This document shows positions 6,296 to 14,222 of a stretch of 49,104 nucleotides of DNA, piece by piece; the first letter of the stretch is position 1; every line of letters starts with the position of its first letter. The stretch lies in assembly GCA_934511365.1 (NCBI GenBank), contig CAKSWC010000015.1, positions 1 through 49,104 of the forward strand. The letters run 5' to 3'. The notes below the pieces were generated by a model. It worked only from the letters and a program-made list of their open reading frames with translations. It made no database searches and was not told where the DNA came from. Position numbers and translations under genes: made by a program. The DNA comes from an uncultured Eubacteriales bacterium (GTDB taxonomy: Bacteria > Bacillota > Clostridia > Oscillospirales > Acutalibacteraceae).

Positions 6296-8677
6296 TCAGC
6301 TTCTGAGTTTGATACCGATTTTTGAAAGCGCATCAATGGCTTTTTTCATTGCCGAATCGGCTTCCTCATCGGTGAGGGTGCGGTCGGCAGCTCTCATTTT
6401 AATGCTGAAAGCAACGCTTTTCATATCCTCTGGAATCTGAGAGCCGACATAAACGTCAAAGAGGGTAATACTCTCAAGAATTTTGCCAACGGCGCCGGAA
6501 ATTGCCTTTTCAAGCGTCATAACCGGAACATCAATATCGCAGACAAAAGCGAGGTCGCGGCTTGAGGCCGGGAAACGCGGAAGCGGCTTATAAACGCGCT
6601 TAAGGCTGCCGTATTTAATGAGAGATGCGAAGTCAAGCTGACCGATATAGGCTTTGACACCGATTTCATAATTTTTGAGAACAGCCGGATGAACCTCGCC
6701 GAGGTAGCCTATTTGAACGTCGCCGAGCATGATTTTTGCATATCTTCCGGGGTGGAAGGTTGGATCGTCCGTAACCGGAACAAAGTCATAACCGGTAACG
6801 CCGGTGACATAAAGAAGCTCTTCAATAACAGCCTTGAGGCTGAAGAAATCGCAGCTTTCACCATACATTCCAAGGGTGACTTTAACATTTTCATCGGGCA
6901 ATTTTTCAGTGCCGTTCCAGATATACTCGTTTGAAATTTCAAAAAGTGACGCCGCAGCGTTCCGGTTGTTATAGTTTCTTGAAAGAACATCAAGCATTGA
7001 GGGGATAACGGTTGTTCTCATAACGCTTGTGTCCTCGCCAAGAGGATTGGAAATAACAACGCCGCTTCTTCTCGGGTCATCTTTCGGAAGTCTGATTTTG
7101 TCGTAATGTTTCGGACTGATGAAAGAGAAAGTTGCAATTTCTGAAAGTCCGCAACCGAGGAGAGTCTGCGAAACAAGCCTTTCCATGTTTTGCTCCGGGG
7201 TACGCTTTGCGTTGGCAACGCCGCCAAGCTTCCTGTTCGGAATATTCTGATAGCCGTAGAAACGTGCAATTTCCTCGGAAATGTCAGCCTGGTGTTCAAT
7301 GTCGTTTCTGAATGATGGAGCAGTGATAACGCCGTTTTCAACCTTAAAGTCGATAGCCTCAAGAATTCTTTTTTGCTCCTCGGCGGAAACATCAATGCCG
7401 ATAAATTCATTGACCCACTGCGGTTCAAAGGGGAGAGTTCTGTCCTTTTTGACAGACTTGTCGCAGTCAATGATACCGCTCACAACGTCTCCGGCGTCAA
7501 GCTCTTCAACAAGCTCAAGCGCACGAAGCAGCGCAGGCATACAGTTTTCCGGATCAAGTTCTTTTTCATATCGTCCGCTTGCTTCCGTTCTCATTCCGAG
7601 TTTTTTCGCGGTGATTCGCGTTGTGGGTCCGTTGAAGCAGGCACTTTCAAAAACGATGGTGTCGGTGTCATCCATGATGCCGCTGAATTCGCCGCCCATA
7701 ACGCCGGCAACGGCAACAGGCTTGTTTTTGTCGGCAATGACGAGCATTTCCTCGGTGAGGTCGCGTTCAACGCCGTCAAGGGTTGTAATTTTTTCTCCGT
7801 CCTTTGCGGTGCGAACAATAACGCTGTTTCCGTCAAGGAAGCGCAGGTCAAAAGCGTGCATGGGCTGGCCATATTCGAGCATAACATAGTTTGTGATGTC
7901 AACAATGTTGTTTATAGGTCTGACGCCGCAGGCGCGCAGTCTTTCCCTCATCCAGCGCGGAGAGGCCTTGACGCGGACATTTTTAACAACAGCACCGCAG
8001 TAACGGTAGCAGCGCTCGGGGTTGAGAATTTCAACGGAAAGGTGCTCGTTGACGTCACCGCCGCAGCCTTTGACAACCGGCTCATGTTTTTTGAAGGGTA
8101 CTCCGAAAGTTGCTGAAGCTTCGCGCGCAAGGCCGATGATTGAAAGGCAGTCAGGTCTGTTTGAGGTGATTTCAAACTCGGTAACCGTGTCGTTGAGGCC
8201 TATAGCTTCGCGGATGTCAACGCCGAGTGTCTTATCGCAGTCATCGCCAAGAACAAAAATTCCGTCCTCGATTGCATATGGGAAGTCGTGCGTGGTAAGA
8301 CCGAGTTCACCAAGTGAGCAGAGCATACCGTTGCTCTCAACGCCGCGCAGTTTGCCTTTTGTAATGTGCTGACCGCCGTGAACGTATGAATCATCCATTG
8401 CAACGGGAACAACGTCGCCCTCTTTGAGGTTTTGTGCTCCGGTAACGATTTGAATGTTTTCGTCTTTTCCAACATTGACCGAGCAGATCCACATATGATC
8501 CGAATCCGGGTGACGGGTGAGAGAGTCAATTCTTCCCGTAATGATATTTTTAAGCTCATGACCTTCAATCTCAAAAGCTTCAACCTTTGAGCCGGAAAGA
8601 GTCATTTCGTCCGCAAATTTTTTATCGCTTACATCGAGGTCAACAAAATCGAGCAGCCATTTTTTTGAAAGATTCAT
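6296..8677 (-). CDS. pheT: Phenylalanyl-tRNA synthetase beta subunit
   Basis: 793 residues, full bacterial length. With PheS it forms the alpha2-beta2 enzyme that charges tRNA-Phe. Domains in order: N-terminal EMAP/OB-type tRNA-binding domain (H-P-D-S-D-H and V-T-G-A), the B3/B4 editing domain, B5, the catalytic-like core, and the C-terminal FDX-ACB anticodon-binding domain beginning near R-F-P-A-S-S-R-D-L-A. It starts 15 bases behind pheS with GGAGG as ribosome site, so the two are one operon under the T-box leader upstream of pheS. Long reading frames on the opposite strand here are codon-bias shadows. Confidence 0.97.
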   Translation of the reverse strand: MNLSKKWLLDFVDLDVSDKKFADEMTLSGSKVEAFEIEGHELKNIITGRIDSLTRHPDSDHMWICSVNVGKDENIQIVTGAQNLKEGDVVPVAMDDSYVHGGQHITKGKLRGVESNGMLCSLGELGLTTHDFPYAIEDGIFVLGDDCDKTLGVDIREAIGLNDTVTEFEITSNRPDCLSIIGLAREASATFGVPFKKHEPVVKGCGGDVNEHLSVEILNPERCYRYCGAVVKNVRVKASPRWMRERLRACGVRPINNIVDITNYVMLEYGQPMHAFDLRFLDGNSVIVRTAKDGEKITTLDGVERDLTEEMLVIADKNKPVAVAGVMGGEFSGIMDDTDTIVFESACFNGPTTRITAKKLGMRTEASGRYEKELDPENCMPALLRALELVEELDAGDVVSGIIDCDKSVKKDRTLPFEPQWVNEFIGIDVSAEEQKRILEAIDFKVENGVITAPSFRNDIEHQADISEEIARFYGYQNIPNRKLGGVANAKRTPEQNMERLVSQTLLGCGLSEIATFSFISPKHYDKIRLPKDDPRRSGVVISNPLGEDTSVMRTTVIPSMLDVLSRNYNNRNAAASLFEISNEYIWNGTEKLPDENVKVTLGMYGESCDFFSLKAVIEELLYVTGVTGYDFVPVTDDPTFHPGRYAKIMLGDVQIGYLGEVHPAVLKNYEIGVKAYIGQLDFASLIKYGSLKRVYKPLPRFPASSRDLAFVCDIDVPVMTLEKAISGAVGKILESITLFDVYVGSQIPEDMKSVAFSIKMRAADRTLTDEEADSAMKKAIDALSKIGIKLRS

Positions 8678-8692
8678 TTATAAAGCACCTCC

Positions 8693-9712
8693 TTAAAACT
8701 GGTTGAGGAATCTGACATCGTTTTCATAAAGAAGACGCATATCATCAATATTGAAGCGGAACATAACAAGTCTTTCAAGACCTATTCCGAAAGCAAAACC
8801 GCTGTAAACATCGGGGTCAACGCCGCAGTTTTTGAGAACTTTCGGATGAACCATTCCGCCGCCGAGAATTTCAATCCAGCCCTCGCCTTTGCACATCGGG
8901 CAGCCTTTTCCTCCGCAGTTGAAGCAGGATACGTCAATTTCGCATGAAGGTTCGGTGAACGGAAAGTGGTGCGGACGCAGCCTGATTTTTGTGTCCTCGC
9001 CATAAAGGCTCTTTGCAAAATCTTCAAGGCAGCCTTTGAGGTCAGCCATCGTGATGCCCTTGTCAACAACAAGACCCTCAATCTGGTGGAAAATCGGCGA
9101 ATGGGTTGCATCAACGGCGTCTGAACGGTAAACGCGGCCGGGAGCGATAACGCGAATGGGCGGCGCCTGCTTTTCCATAACACGGATCTGGCATGGTGAG
9201 GTCTGAGTTCTCAGCAGCATATTTTCTGTAATATAGAAAGTATCCTGAGTGTCTCTTGCCGGGTGGTTCTTGGGAATGTTCAAGGCTTCAAAGTTATAGT
9301 AATCCCATTCAATTTCCGGACCCGAGGCAACGGAAAAGCCCATGCCGAAGAAGATGTCCTTAACTTCGTCAAGCACGATTGAAAGCGGATGCTTGTGGCC
9401 AAGCGGAACTCTTCCGGAGGGGAGGGTAACGTCAATTTTTTCGCTCTTGAGCTTTTCTTCAAGCATTTTTTCCTTGATTGAGTCAACACGACCGGAAATT
9501 TTGCTTTCAAGGTCTGCTCTGATTTCGTTTGCAAGCTGGCCGATAACGGGTCTTTCCTCGGCGGAAAGCTTGCCCATCTGCTTGAGGATTGCGGTCAGCT
9601 CGCCCTTTTTGCCGAGAAACTTCACTCGAACCGAGTCAAGGTCCTGCAAAACAGAAGCGTTCTGAAGCTCGGCTATCGCACTTTTGCGGATAGCTTCAAG
9701 TTGTTCTTTCAT
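8693..9712 (-). CDS. pheS: Phenylalanyl-tRNA synthetase alpha subunit
   Basis: 339 residues, typical length. PheS carries the class II catalytic core that activates phenylalanine. Visible are the N-terminal coiled-coil region, motif 2 (R-V-Y-R-S-D-A and the F-H-Q-I-E-G segment), a cysteine-rich insertion C-F-N-C-G-G-K-G-C-P-M-C that may bind zinc, and motif 3 (G-I-G-L-E-R). It is the first gene of pheST. A T-box riboswitch in the leader senses uncharged tRNA-Phe and controls both genes. Confidence 0.97.
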   Translation of the reverse strand: MKEQLEAIRKSAIAELQNASVLQDLDSVRVKFLGKKGELTAILKQMGKLSAEERPVIGQLANEIRADLESKISGRVDSIKEKMLEEKLKSEKIDVTLPSGRVPLGHKHPLSIVLDEVKDIFFGMGFSVASGPEIEWDYYNFEALNIPKNHPARDTQDTFYITENMLLRTQTSPCQIRVMEKQAPPIRVIAPGRVYRSDAVDATHSPIFHQIEGLVVDKGITMADLKGCLEDFAKSLYGEDTKIRLRPHHFPFTEPSCEIDVSCFNCGGKGCPMCKGEGWIEILGGGMVHPKVLKNCGVDPDVYSGFAFGIGLERLVMFRFNIDDMRLLYENDVRFLNQF

Positions 9713-9764
9713 TTTGAAATCATTCCTTTCGTTTTATATAACTGCTGTCATTGATAAGAGACAA

Positions 9765-10017
9765 AACAAAAAAGCTCCGTCCCCAAAATAGGGACGAAGC
9801 TGAAAAACCAAAAGCTCCGCGGTACCACCCTAATTTTTGCAAAAAGCAAACACTCCTTGTACCCTTTAACGGAGGTAACCCGTTGAGACCTACTTCTTTC
9901 AGTCCCACCGCTCCAAAGTGAACTTCAGCGCCTTTTCAATGAAACGGATCTCAGCCAAAAACCGCTTCTCTCTGAAATGAAAAACAAACGCCTACTCTCT
10001 TTTTCATCGCGTTATCT
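9765..10017 (-). promoter_or_regulatory. T-box riboswitch of pheST, Phe specifier
   Basis: Minus-strand leader with the conserved T-box sequence GGGTGGTACCGCGG (about 9830-9817), a stem I region with GAGAGAAGCGG, a specifier loop GAAGTTCAC whose TTC codon lies at 9922-9920, and a terminator (stem 9801-9771, G-T wobble, then TTTTTT). Uncharged tRNA-Phe(GAA) would pair with the UUC specifier and stabilise the antiterminator. This explains most of the gene-free stretch between 9713 and 10139. Confidence 0.93.
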
Positions 10018-10023
10018 TTCGTT

Positions 10024-10052
10024 ACTTTACCACAATCCGAACTTTTTTTCAA
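10024..10052 (-). promoter_or_regulatory. Promoter of the pheST leader
   Basis: On the minus strand, TTGAAA (10052-10047), 17-bp spacer, TAAAGT (10029-10024), immediately upstream of the T-box leader. Confidence 0.65.
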
Positions 10053-10089
10053 GACTTAATCAAAAAATATTTTATTTTTGGCCAAAGTA

Positions 10090-10098
10090 TGATACAAT
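10090..10098 (+). promoter_or_regulatory. Extended -10 of the nnr gene
   Basis: TG-A-TACAAT, an extended -10 element 42 bases before the start codon at 10140; no good -35 is visible at the usual distance. Confidence 0.4.
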
Positions 10099-10139
10099 GA
10101 AACAAAATATAAACTGCATTTTTGAAAGGTGGATGATTT

Positions 10140-11684
10140 ATGCGACTTCTTAACTGCGATGAAATGAAGCAGGTTGAAAAGTACACCGCAAAATACGGCC
10201 TGAGCTATCAGCGCATGATGGAAAACGCCGGCGCGGCCTGCACACGAAATATCCGGAACATTATTGAAAGCGATAAAACAAGAAGGCGCAATATCGTTGT
10301 GGTTTGCGGAAAAGGGAACAACGGCGGAGACGGCTTTGTTGTTGCGCGCAAATTTGCCGAAAACGGATATAATGTTACCATTGTCCTCGCTTCCGGCTAT
10401 CCGGGAAGTCCGGAGGCGGAGTATATGTATAAAATGGCAGTTGACATTGCAATTCCGACTGTTTGGTATGATGCAGACAGAATGAAAGCCGTTCAGACGG
10501 TCAAAAGCGCAGACGTTGTTGTTGACGCTGTTTTTGGCTTCAGCTTTTACGGCTCAATTTCGGAGGATATGAAGCAGCTTATCTCGGAAATGTCGGATGC
10601 CAAGGGACTGAAATTTGCAATAGATATTCCAAGCGGTGTTTATTGCGACAGTGGATACTGCGATCCGAACTGTTTTGTTGCCGATTATACAATCGCAATC
10701 TCCGCGCTGAAACCGGCTCATATTGTTCACCCGGCCTCGGATTGCTGCGGCGATATAATCATTGCGAATATCGGTATCCCGGAGGAAAGCTATAACTTTA
10801 TCAATAACTCAATGTATACTTATAATAAGACGGAAATAGGAAATCTGTTTCCTGAGCGTGACCCATGTGCTCACAAGGGAACATTTGGCCATCTTCTTTC
10901 AATCTGCGGAAGCAAAGCAATGCCTGGTGCTGCCGCGCTTGCTGCAAAAGCAGCACTTCGTAGCGGCGTTGGTCTTATCACCTGCGCTTTTCCCGAGTGT
11001 CTCTATCAGACTATGACCTCAAAGCTCACCGAAACGCTTTTTATGCCGCTTCCTGAAAACGAAAAAGGAACTCTCAGCTCCGAGTGCATTGAAACTCTCA
11101 TTTCGTCTCTTGATAAGTTTGACGCAATTTTAATCGGCTGCGGACTTGGCGTGAATGAGGACACTGAGGCGGTGCTCAAAGCCGTACTTGAAAATGCAAA
11201 AGTCCCCGTTATCGTTGATGCGGATGCATTGAATATTGTTGCCGGAAATATGTCACTTATCGAAAATCTCACGATACCGGTTATTTTCACTCCGCATCCG
11301 GGAGAGATGAGCAGACTCACCGGGGTTCAGACAAACCTGATTCAGGCTGACCGCGTGTCATACGCCGGACAGTTTTCAAAAGAGCACGGCGTTTACGTTG
11401 TTCTCAAAGGCTCCAATACCGTTGTTGCCTCTCCGGATTCAGACCGAGTATATATCAATGCCTCCGGCAATAATGGGCTTTCAAAAGGCGGCAGCGGCGA
11501 TGTTCTTGCCGGAATCCTTTCTGCTTTTTGTGCGCGCGGACTCAGACCGGTTGACGCGGCGGATGCTGCGGTGTATATCCACGGCTTCTGCGCCGATGTT
11601 CTTGCGGACAGATACTCAAAAACCGGAATGCTTCCAAGCGATGTTATTGACGAACTGCGCGAAGTTTTTGCAGATTTTGAATGA
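10140..11684 (+). CDS. nnrD: Bifunctional NAD(P)HX epimerase/dehydratase
   Basis: 514 residues joining two repair activities for hydrated NAD(P)H. The N-terminal YjeF_N half (about 1-210) has C-G-K-G-N-N-G-G-D-G-F-V-V-A-R, the epimerase nucleotide loop. The C-terminal half (about 240-510) is the ATP- or ADP-dependent dehydratase, with K-G-x-F-G-H, T-P-H-P-G-E-M and G-G-S-G-D-V-L-A-G. The fused form is common in bacteria. AAAGGTGG eight bases before the ATG is the ribosome site. It appears to be a single-gene unit ending at the hairpin 11696-11734. Confidence 0.93.
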   Translation: MRLLNCDEMKQVEKYTAKYGLSYQRMMENAGAACTRNIRNIIESDKTRRRNIVVVCGKGNNGGDGFVVARKFAENGYNVTIVLASGYPGSPEAEYMYKMAVDIAIPTVWYDADRMKAVQTVKSADVVVDAVFGFSFYGSISEDMKQLISEMSDAKGLKFAIDIPSGVYCDSGYCDPNCFVADYTIAISALKPAHIVHPASDCCGDIIIANIGIPEESYNFINNSMYTYNKTEIGNLFPERDPCAHKGTFGHLLSICGSKAMPGAAALAAKAALRSGVGLITCAFPECLYQTMTSKLTETLFMPLPENEKGTLSSECIETLISSLDKFDAILIGCGLGVNEDTEAVLKAVLENAKVPVIVDADALNIVAGNMSLIENLTIPVIFTPHPGEMSRLTGVQTNLIQADRVSYAGQFSKEHGVYVVLKGSNTVVASPDSDRVYINASGNNGLSKGGSGDVLAGILSAFCARGLRPVDAADAAVYIHGFCADVLADRYSKTGMLPSDVIDELREVFADFE

Positions 11685-11695
11685 CTTAGTTAATA

Positions 11696-11734
11696 TTTTC
11701 ACCGCATTGGTTATTTTGAGCCATGCGGTGAAAA
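11696..11734 (+). terminator. Terminator after nnrD
   Basis: TTTTCACCGCAT (11696-11707) pairs with ATGCGGTGAAAA (11723-11734), a perfect 12-bp stem. The T-rich tract starts a few bases later, so it may act in both directions. Confidence 0.65.
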
Positions 11735-11760
11735 CGCTTTAATAATTTTTCCAAAAGCTC

Positions 11761-11791
11761 TTGACTTAAACTTAAATTCGGCTTATATAAT
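11761..11791 (+). promoter_or_regulatory. Promoter of the iron alcohol dehydrogenase gene
   Basis: TTGACT (11761-11766) and TATAAT (11786-11791), spacer 19 bp; an overlapping TATATA at 11784 would give 17 bp. Confidence 0.6.
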
Positions 11792-11861
11792 GACAGAGAA
11801 TTAAGAAGGCAGTATCCAAAAGCTTAAATAATAAATCAATTTAAGAAAGGTGCGTTGAATA

Positions 11862-13025
11862 ATGGAAAACTTTGTTTATTGTACCCCGACTAAGCTCATC
11901 TTCGGCAAAGACGCCGTTATGAATCTTCCCGATGTGCTGCGCCCTCTCGGGAAAAGAGTCCTCATGACATACGGCGGCGGAAGCATCAAGAAAATCGGTC
12001 TTTATGACAAGGTTAAAGAGTTGCTGGCCGATTTTGAGGTCTATGAGCTTTCGGGCATTGAGCCTAATCCGAAGTATACAACAAGTGTTCTCGGCGGAGT
12101 AAAGCTCTGCAAGGAGCATAACATTGACGTTGTTCTTGCCGTTGGCGGTGGAAGCGTTCTTGACTGCTCAAAAGCAATCTGCGCCGGTGCTCTTTATGAC
12201 GGTGAGCCGTGGGATCTTATTACCTATAAGGTTAAGGCAAAAGCTGCGCTCCCTCTGGTGGATATTCTCACCCTTGCCGCAACCGGCTCGGAGTATGACA
12301 GCGGCTGCGTAATTTCAAGGACGGAAACCAATGACAAGGTCGGATATCTCGATGACCTTCTCTTCCCCCATGCGTCAATACTTGATCCGCGATATACGTT
12401 CTCCGTTTCAAAAAAACAGACGGCTGCCGGTGCCGCAGATGCAATTAACCATATCATTGAGCAGTATTTCTGCGAGAAGCATTCGCTTTTGACGGACGGA
12501 ATGTGTGAAAGCGCAATCAAAAGCCTTATTAAAAACGCCAAAATTGCCCTTGAAAAGCCTCAAAACTATGATGCAAGAGGTGAGTTTATGGTTGACTGCT
12601 CGCTTGCCTGCAATAAGATTCTTTCCATTGGCAACAGTCCCTCCGGTTGGCCTTGCCACGGAATTGAGCACGCTCTCAGCGCGTATTATGACATCACTCA
12701 CGGCGAAGGTCTTGCAATTATCACACCGCGCTGGATGAAGCACATTTTGAACGAGCATACCATTGAACGGTTTGTCGGCTTTGGTACTCACATTTTTGGC
12801 ATTGACCCGTCTTTGCCGGAAAATGAGATTGCCGAAAAGACCATTGAGAGCGTATATAGTCTTTTTGAATCGTTCTCAATGCCGATGCACCTTAAGGATG
12901 TCGGAATCGACTCTTCCCGTCTTGAAGAAATGGCTCATCACATCGCCGTCAACGAAGGACTTGAAAGTGCATGGGCGCCGCTTGAGGAAAACGATATACT
13001 TGAAATTCTGAAAGCCTCGCTTTAA
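11862..13025 (+). CDS. Iron-containing alcohol dehydrogenase, BDH/YqhD group
   Basis: 387 residues of the group III metal-dependent alcohol dehydrogenase family. It probably reduces aldehydes, such as butyraldehyde in fermentation, with NAD(P)H; the true substrate cannot be read here. The nucleotide loop G-G-G-S-V-L-D-C-S-K is present, and the metal ligands are visible as Asp and His in A-A-D-A-I-N-H, then two His in C-H-G-I-E-H and T-H-G-E-G-L-A. AAGGTGCG precedes the ATG. It is a single-gene unit with its own promoter and a strong terminator. Confidence 0.9.
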   Translation: MENFVYCTPTKLIFGKDAVMNLPDVLRPLGKRVLMTYGGGSIKKIGLYDKVKELLADFEVYELSGIEPNPKYTTSVLGGVKLCKEHNIDVVLAVGGGSVLDCSKAICAGALYDGEPWDLITYKVKAKAALPLVDILTLAATGSEYDSGCVISRTETNDKVGYLDDLLFPHASILDPRYTFSVSKKQTAAGAADAINHIIEQYFCEKHSLLTDGMCESAIKSLIKNAKIALEKPQNYDARGEFMVDCSLACNKILSIGNSPSGWPCHGIEHALSAYYDITHGEGLAIITPRWMKHILNEHTIERFVGFGTHIFGIDPSLPENEIAEKTIESVYSLFESFSMPMHLKDVGIDSSRLEEMAHHIAVNEGLESAWAPLEENDILEILKASL

Positions 13026-13036
13026 TTTTAAAAACC

Positions 13037-13068
13037 GCAGCTGCAAAAACTTTTGCAGCTGCTTTTTT
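13037..13068 (+). terminator. Terminator after the alcohol dehydrogenase
   Basis: GCAGCTGCAAAA (13037-13048) pairs with TTTTGCAGCTGC (13051-13062), followed by six T. Confidence 0.88.
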
Positions 13069-13138
13069 GTGTCATGAAGAATAGACGAATGCCTTTTTAA
13101 ATATACTTTTATGAAACCTTTCCGAAAGGGGAATACAT

Positions 13139-13630
13139 ATGAAAAGGCTAATTGTTTTGCTTCTTGTTCCTTTGCTTCTCTTTTGCGGCTGCGCCAAAAA
13201 GGGTGGCCAAAGCGCCTTTAAACTTGAAAAAACAACCGCCAACGTATCATTCGCCGAGGGTGAAACAATAATAAGCGGCGAACTCTGCTATTTTTCGCCG
13301 GAAAAAATTACACTTAATATATCCGAACCGAATGATGCAAAGGGCTTTTTGCTGAAGCTTGAAAACGGTGCTTTGTCTTTTGGATTTGATGGAACGGAGT
13401 GTTCGCTTGAAAACCTTGAAAATCTTTTTGGCGGCCAAAAGGGTTTTCAAACACTTTTTGAGGCGCTGTCTGCCGCCGGAGCAAGTGAGCATAAAGCTTA
13501 TGCGCAAAAAATAAAGCTTGACGCCGTTCCGGGTGAAGCGGTGCTTTCCCTTGATGAAAACGGAAGAATTAAGGCTTTGCGTTCCGGCGCTTATGATTAT
13601 GAATTCACATCGGTGCAGGACATGGCATAA
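13139..13630 (+). CDS. Putative lipoprotein of unknown function
   Basis: 163 residues. The first 18 form a lipoprotein signal: M-K-R, a Leu/Val-rich core, then F-C-G-C with C18 as the likely lipidated cysteine, although Cys at -2 and Phe at -3 make the lipobox imperfect. The mature part is rich in short polar stretches that look like beta strands, with a segment rich in acidic and aromatic residues, and matches no family I recognise. AAAGGGG precedes the ATG. It lies upstream of the EndoA/MazF gene with 146 bases between them, so a functional link is not implied. Confidence 0.7.
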   Translation: MKRLIVLLLVPLLLFCGCAKKGGQSAFKLEKTTANVSFAEGETIISGELCYFSPEKITLNISEPNDAKGFLLKLENGALSFGFDGTECSLENLENLFGGQKGFQTLFEALSAAGASEHKAYAQKIKLDAVPGEAVLSLDENGRIKALRSGAYDYEFTSVQDMA

Positions 13631-13776
13631 AATGCAGTGACCGCTGCTTGAAAATTCGTCTGAAGCAACTCGGCGGCCACTCGGTGATTACTCAACGATA
13701 ATATTGCTCCCGCGTGATTAAAAGAAAGAAAACAGGGACAGAATATTACTGTCAGACACGAAAGGGAGTTAATGCC

Positions 13777-14124
13777 ATGAATGTTAAACGGGGAGATATT
13801 TATTACGCCGATTTAAGTCCGGTTGTCGGTTCGGAGCAGGGCGGAATCAGACCGGTGCTCATTGTTCAGAACGATGTTGGAAACAAATTCAGCCCGACCG
13901 TTATTGCCGCCGCAATAACAAGCAGAAGAACAAAGACAAATCTGCCGACTCATATCAGGGTAAACGCAGACGGCTGCGGCCTTGCCAAAGATTCAATAGT
14001 CCTTCTTGAACAGGTGAGAACGCTTGACAAAAGGCGGCTGCGTGAGCATATGGGAAACCTCTGTGAAACCGATATGGACAGAATTGACAAAGCTCTTTCG
14101 GTGAGTTTCGGACTTAGTACATAA
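13777..14124 (+). CDS. ndoA: EndoA/MazF-family endoribonuclease toxin
   Basis: 115 residues, the usual length for the clostridial and bacillar EndoA branch of MazF/PemK, which cuts mRNA at short sequence motifs. The start R-G-D-I-Y-Y-A-D-L is typical, and both residues important in Bacillus EndoA, R25 (in G-G-I-R-P) and T48 (in A-A-I-T), are in the same positions. GGGAG precedes the ATG at 13777; the frame is open from 13714 but that extension lacks a ribosome site. The cognate EndoAI/MazE antitoxin gene normally precedes the toxin, but the 146 bases upstream encode nothing like it. Confidence 0.92.
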   Translation: MNVKRGDIYYADLSPVVGSEQGGIRPVLIVQNDVGNKFSPTVIAAAITSRRTKTNLPTHIRVNADGCGLAKDSIVLLEQVRTLDKRRLREHMGNLCETDMDRIDKALSVSFGLST

Positions 14125-14144
14125 GCCTGAAAACCCGGAAGAAA

Positions 14145-14182
14145 AAGCGGAGCTGACGCAAAACGCGACAACTCCGCCTTTT
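14145..14182. terminator. Bidirectional terminator between ndoA and the permease
   Basis: AAGCGGAG (14145-14152) pairs with CTCCGCCTT (14172-14180), with inner pairing of GACGC/GCG. T-rich sequence follows on the plus strand and TTTTTC on the minus strand, which suits the convergent genes. Confidence 0.7.
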
Positions 14183-14213
14183 ATAATTTTTGAATCTTTT
14201 ATAATTTTTGAAT
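14178..14213 (+). repeat. Two tandem copies of an 18-bp AT-rich unit
   Basis: CTTTTATAATTTTTGAAT occurs twice head to tail (14178-14195 and 14196-14213) in the gap between convergent genes, most likely a slippage duplication. Confidence 0.8.
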
Positions 14214-14222
14214 GTTAATTAA

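Noticed and set aside
7373..8116. Long plus-strand frame opposite pheT
   Set aside because: It lies wholly within pheT on the other strand, has no ribosome site, and its composition is that of a codon-bias shadow; pheT is certain.
13139..13630. Lipoprotein gene as the antitoxin of the MazF toxin
   Set aside because: It carries an export and lipidation signal, so it would be outside the cytoplasm, and it lacks any DNA-binding motif.
13714..13776. N-terminal extension of the MazF frame as a fused antitoxin
   Set aside because: Only 21 residues, no family resemblance and no ribosome site; the normal EndoA start at 13777 has GGGAG ahead.
14178..14213. 18-bp tandem repeat as a regulatory or attachment site
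   Set aside because: Only two AT-rich copies between convergent genes and no mobile element nearby; replication slippage is enough.
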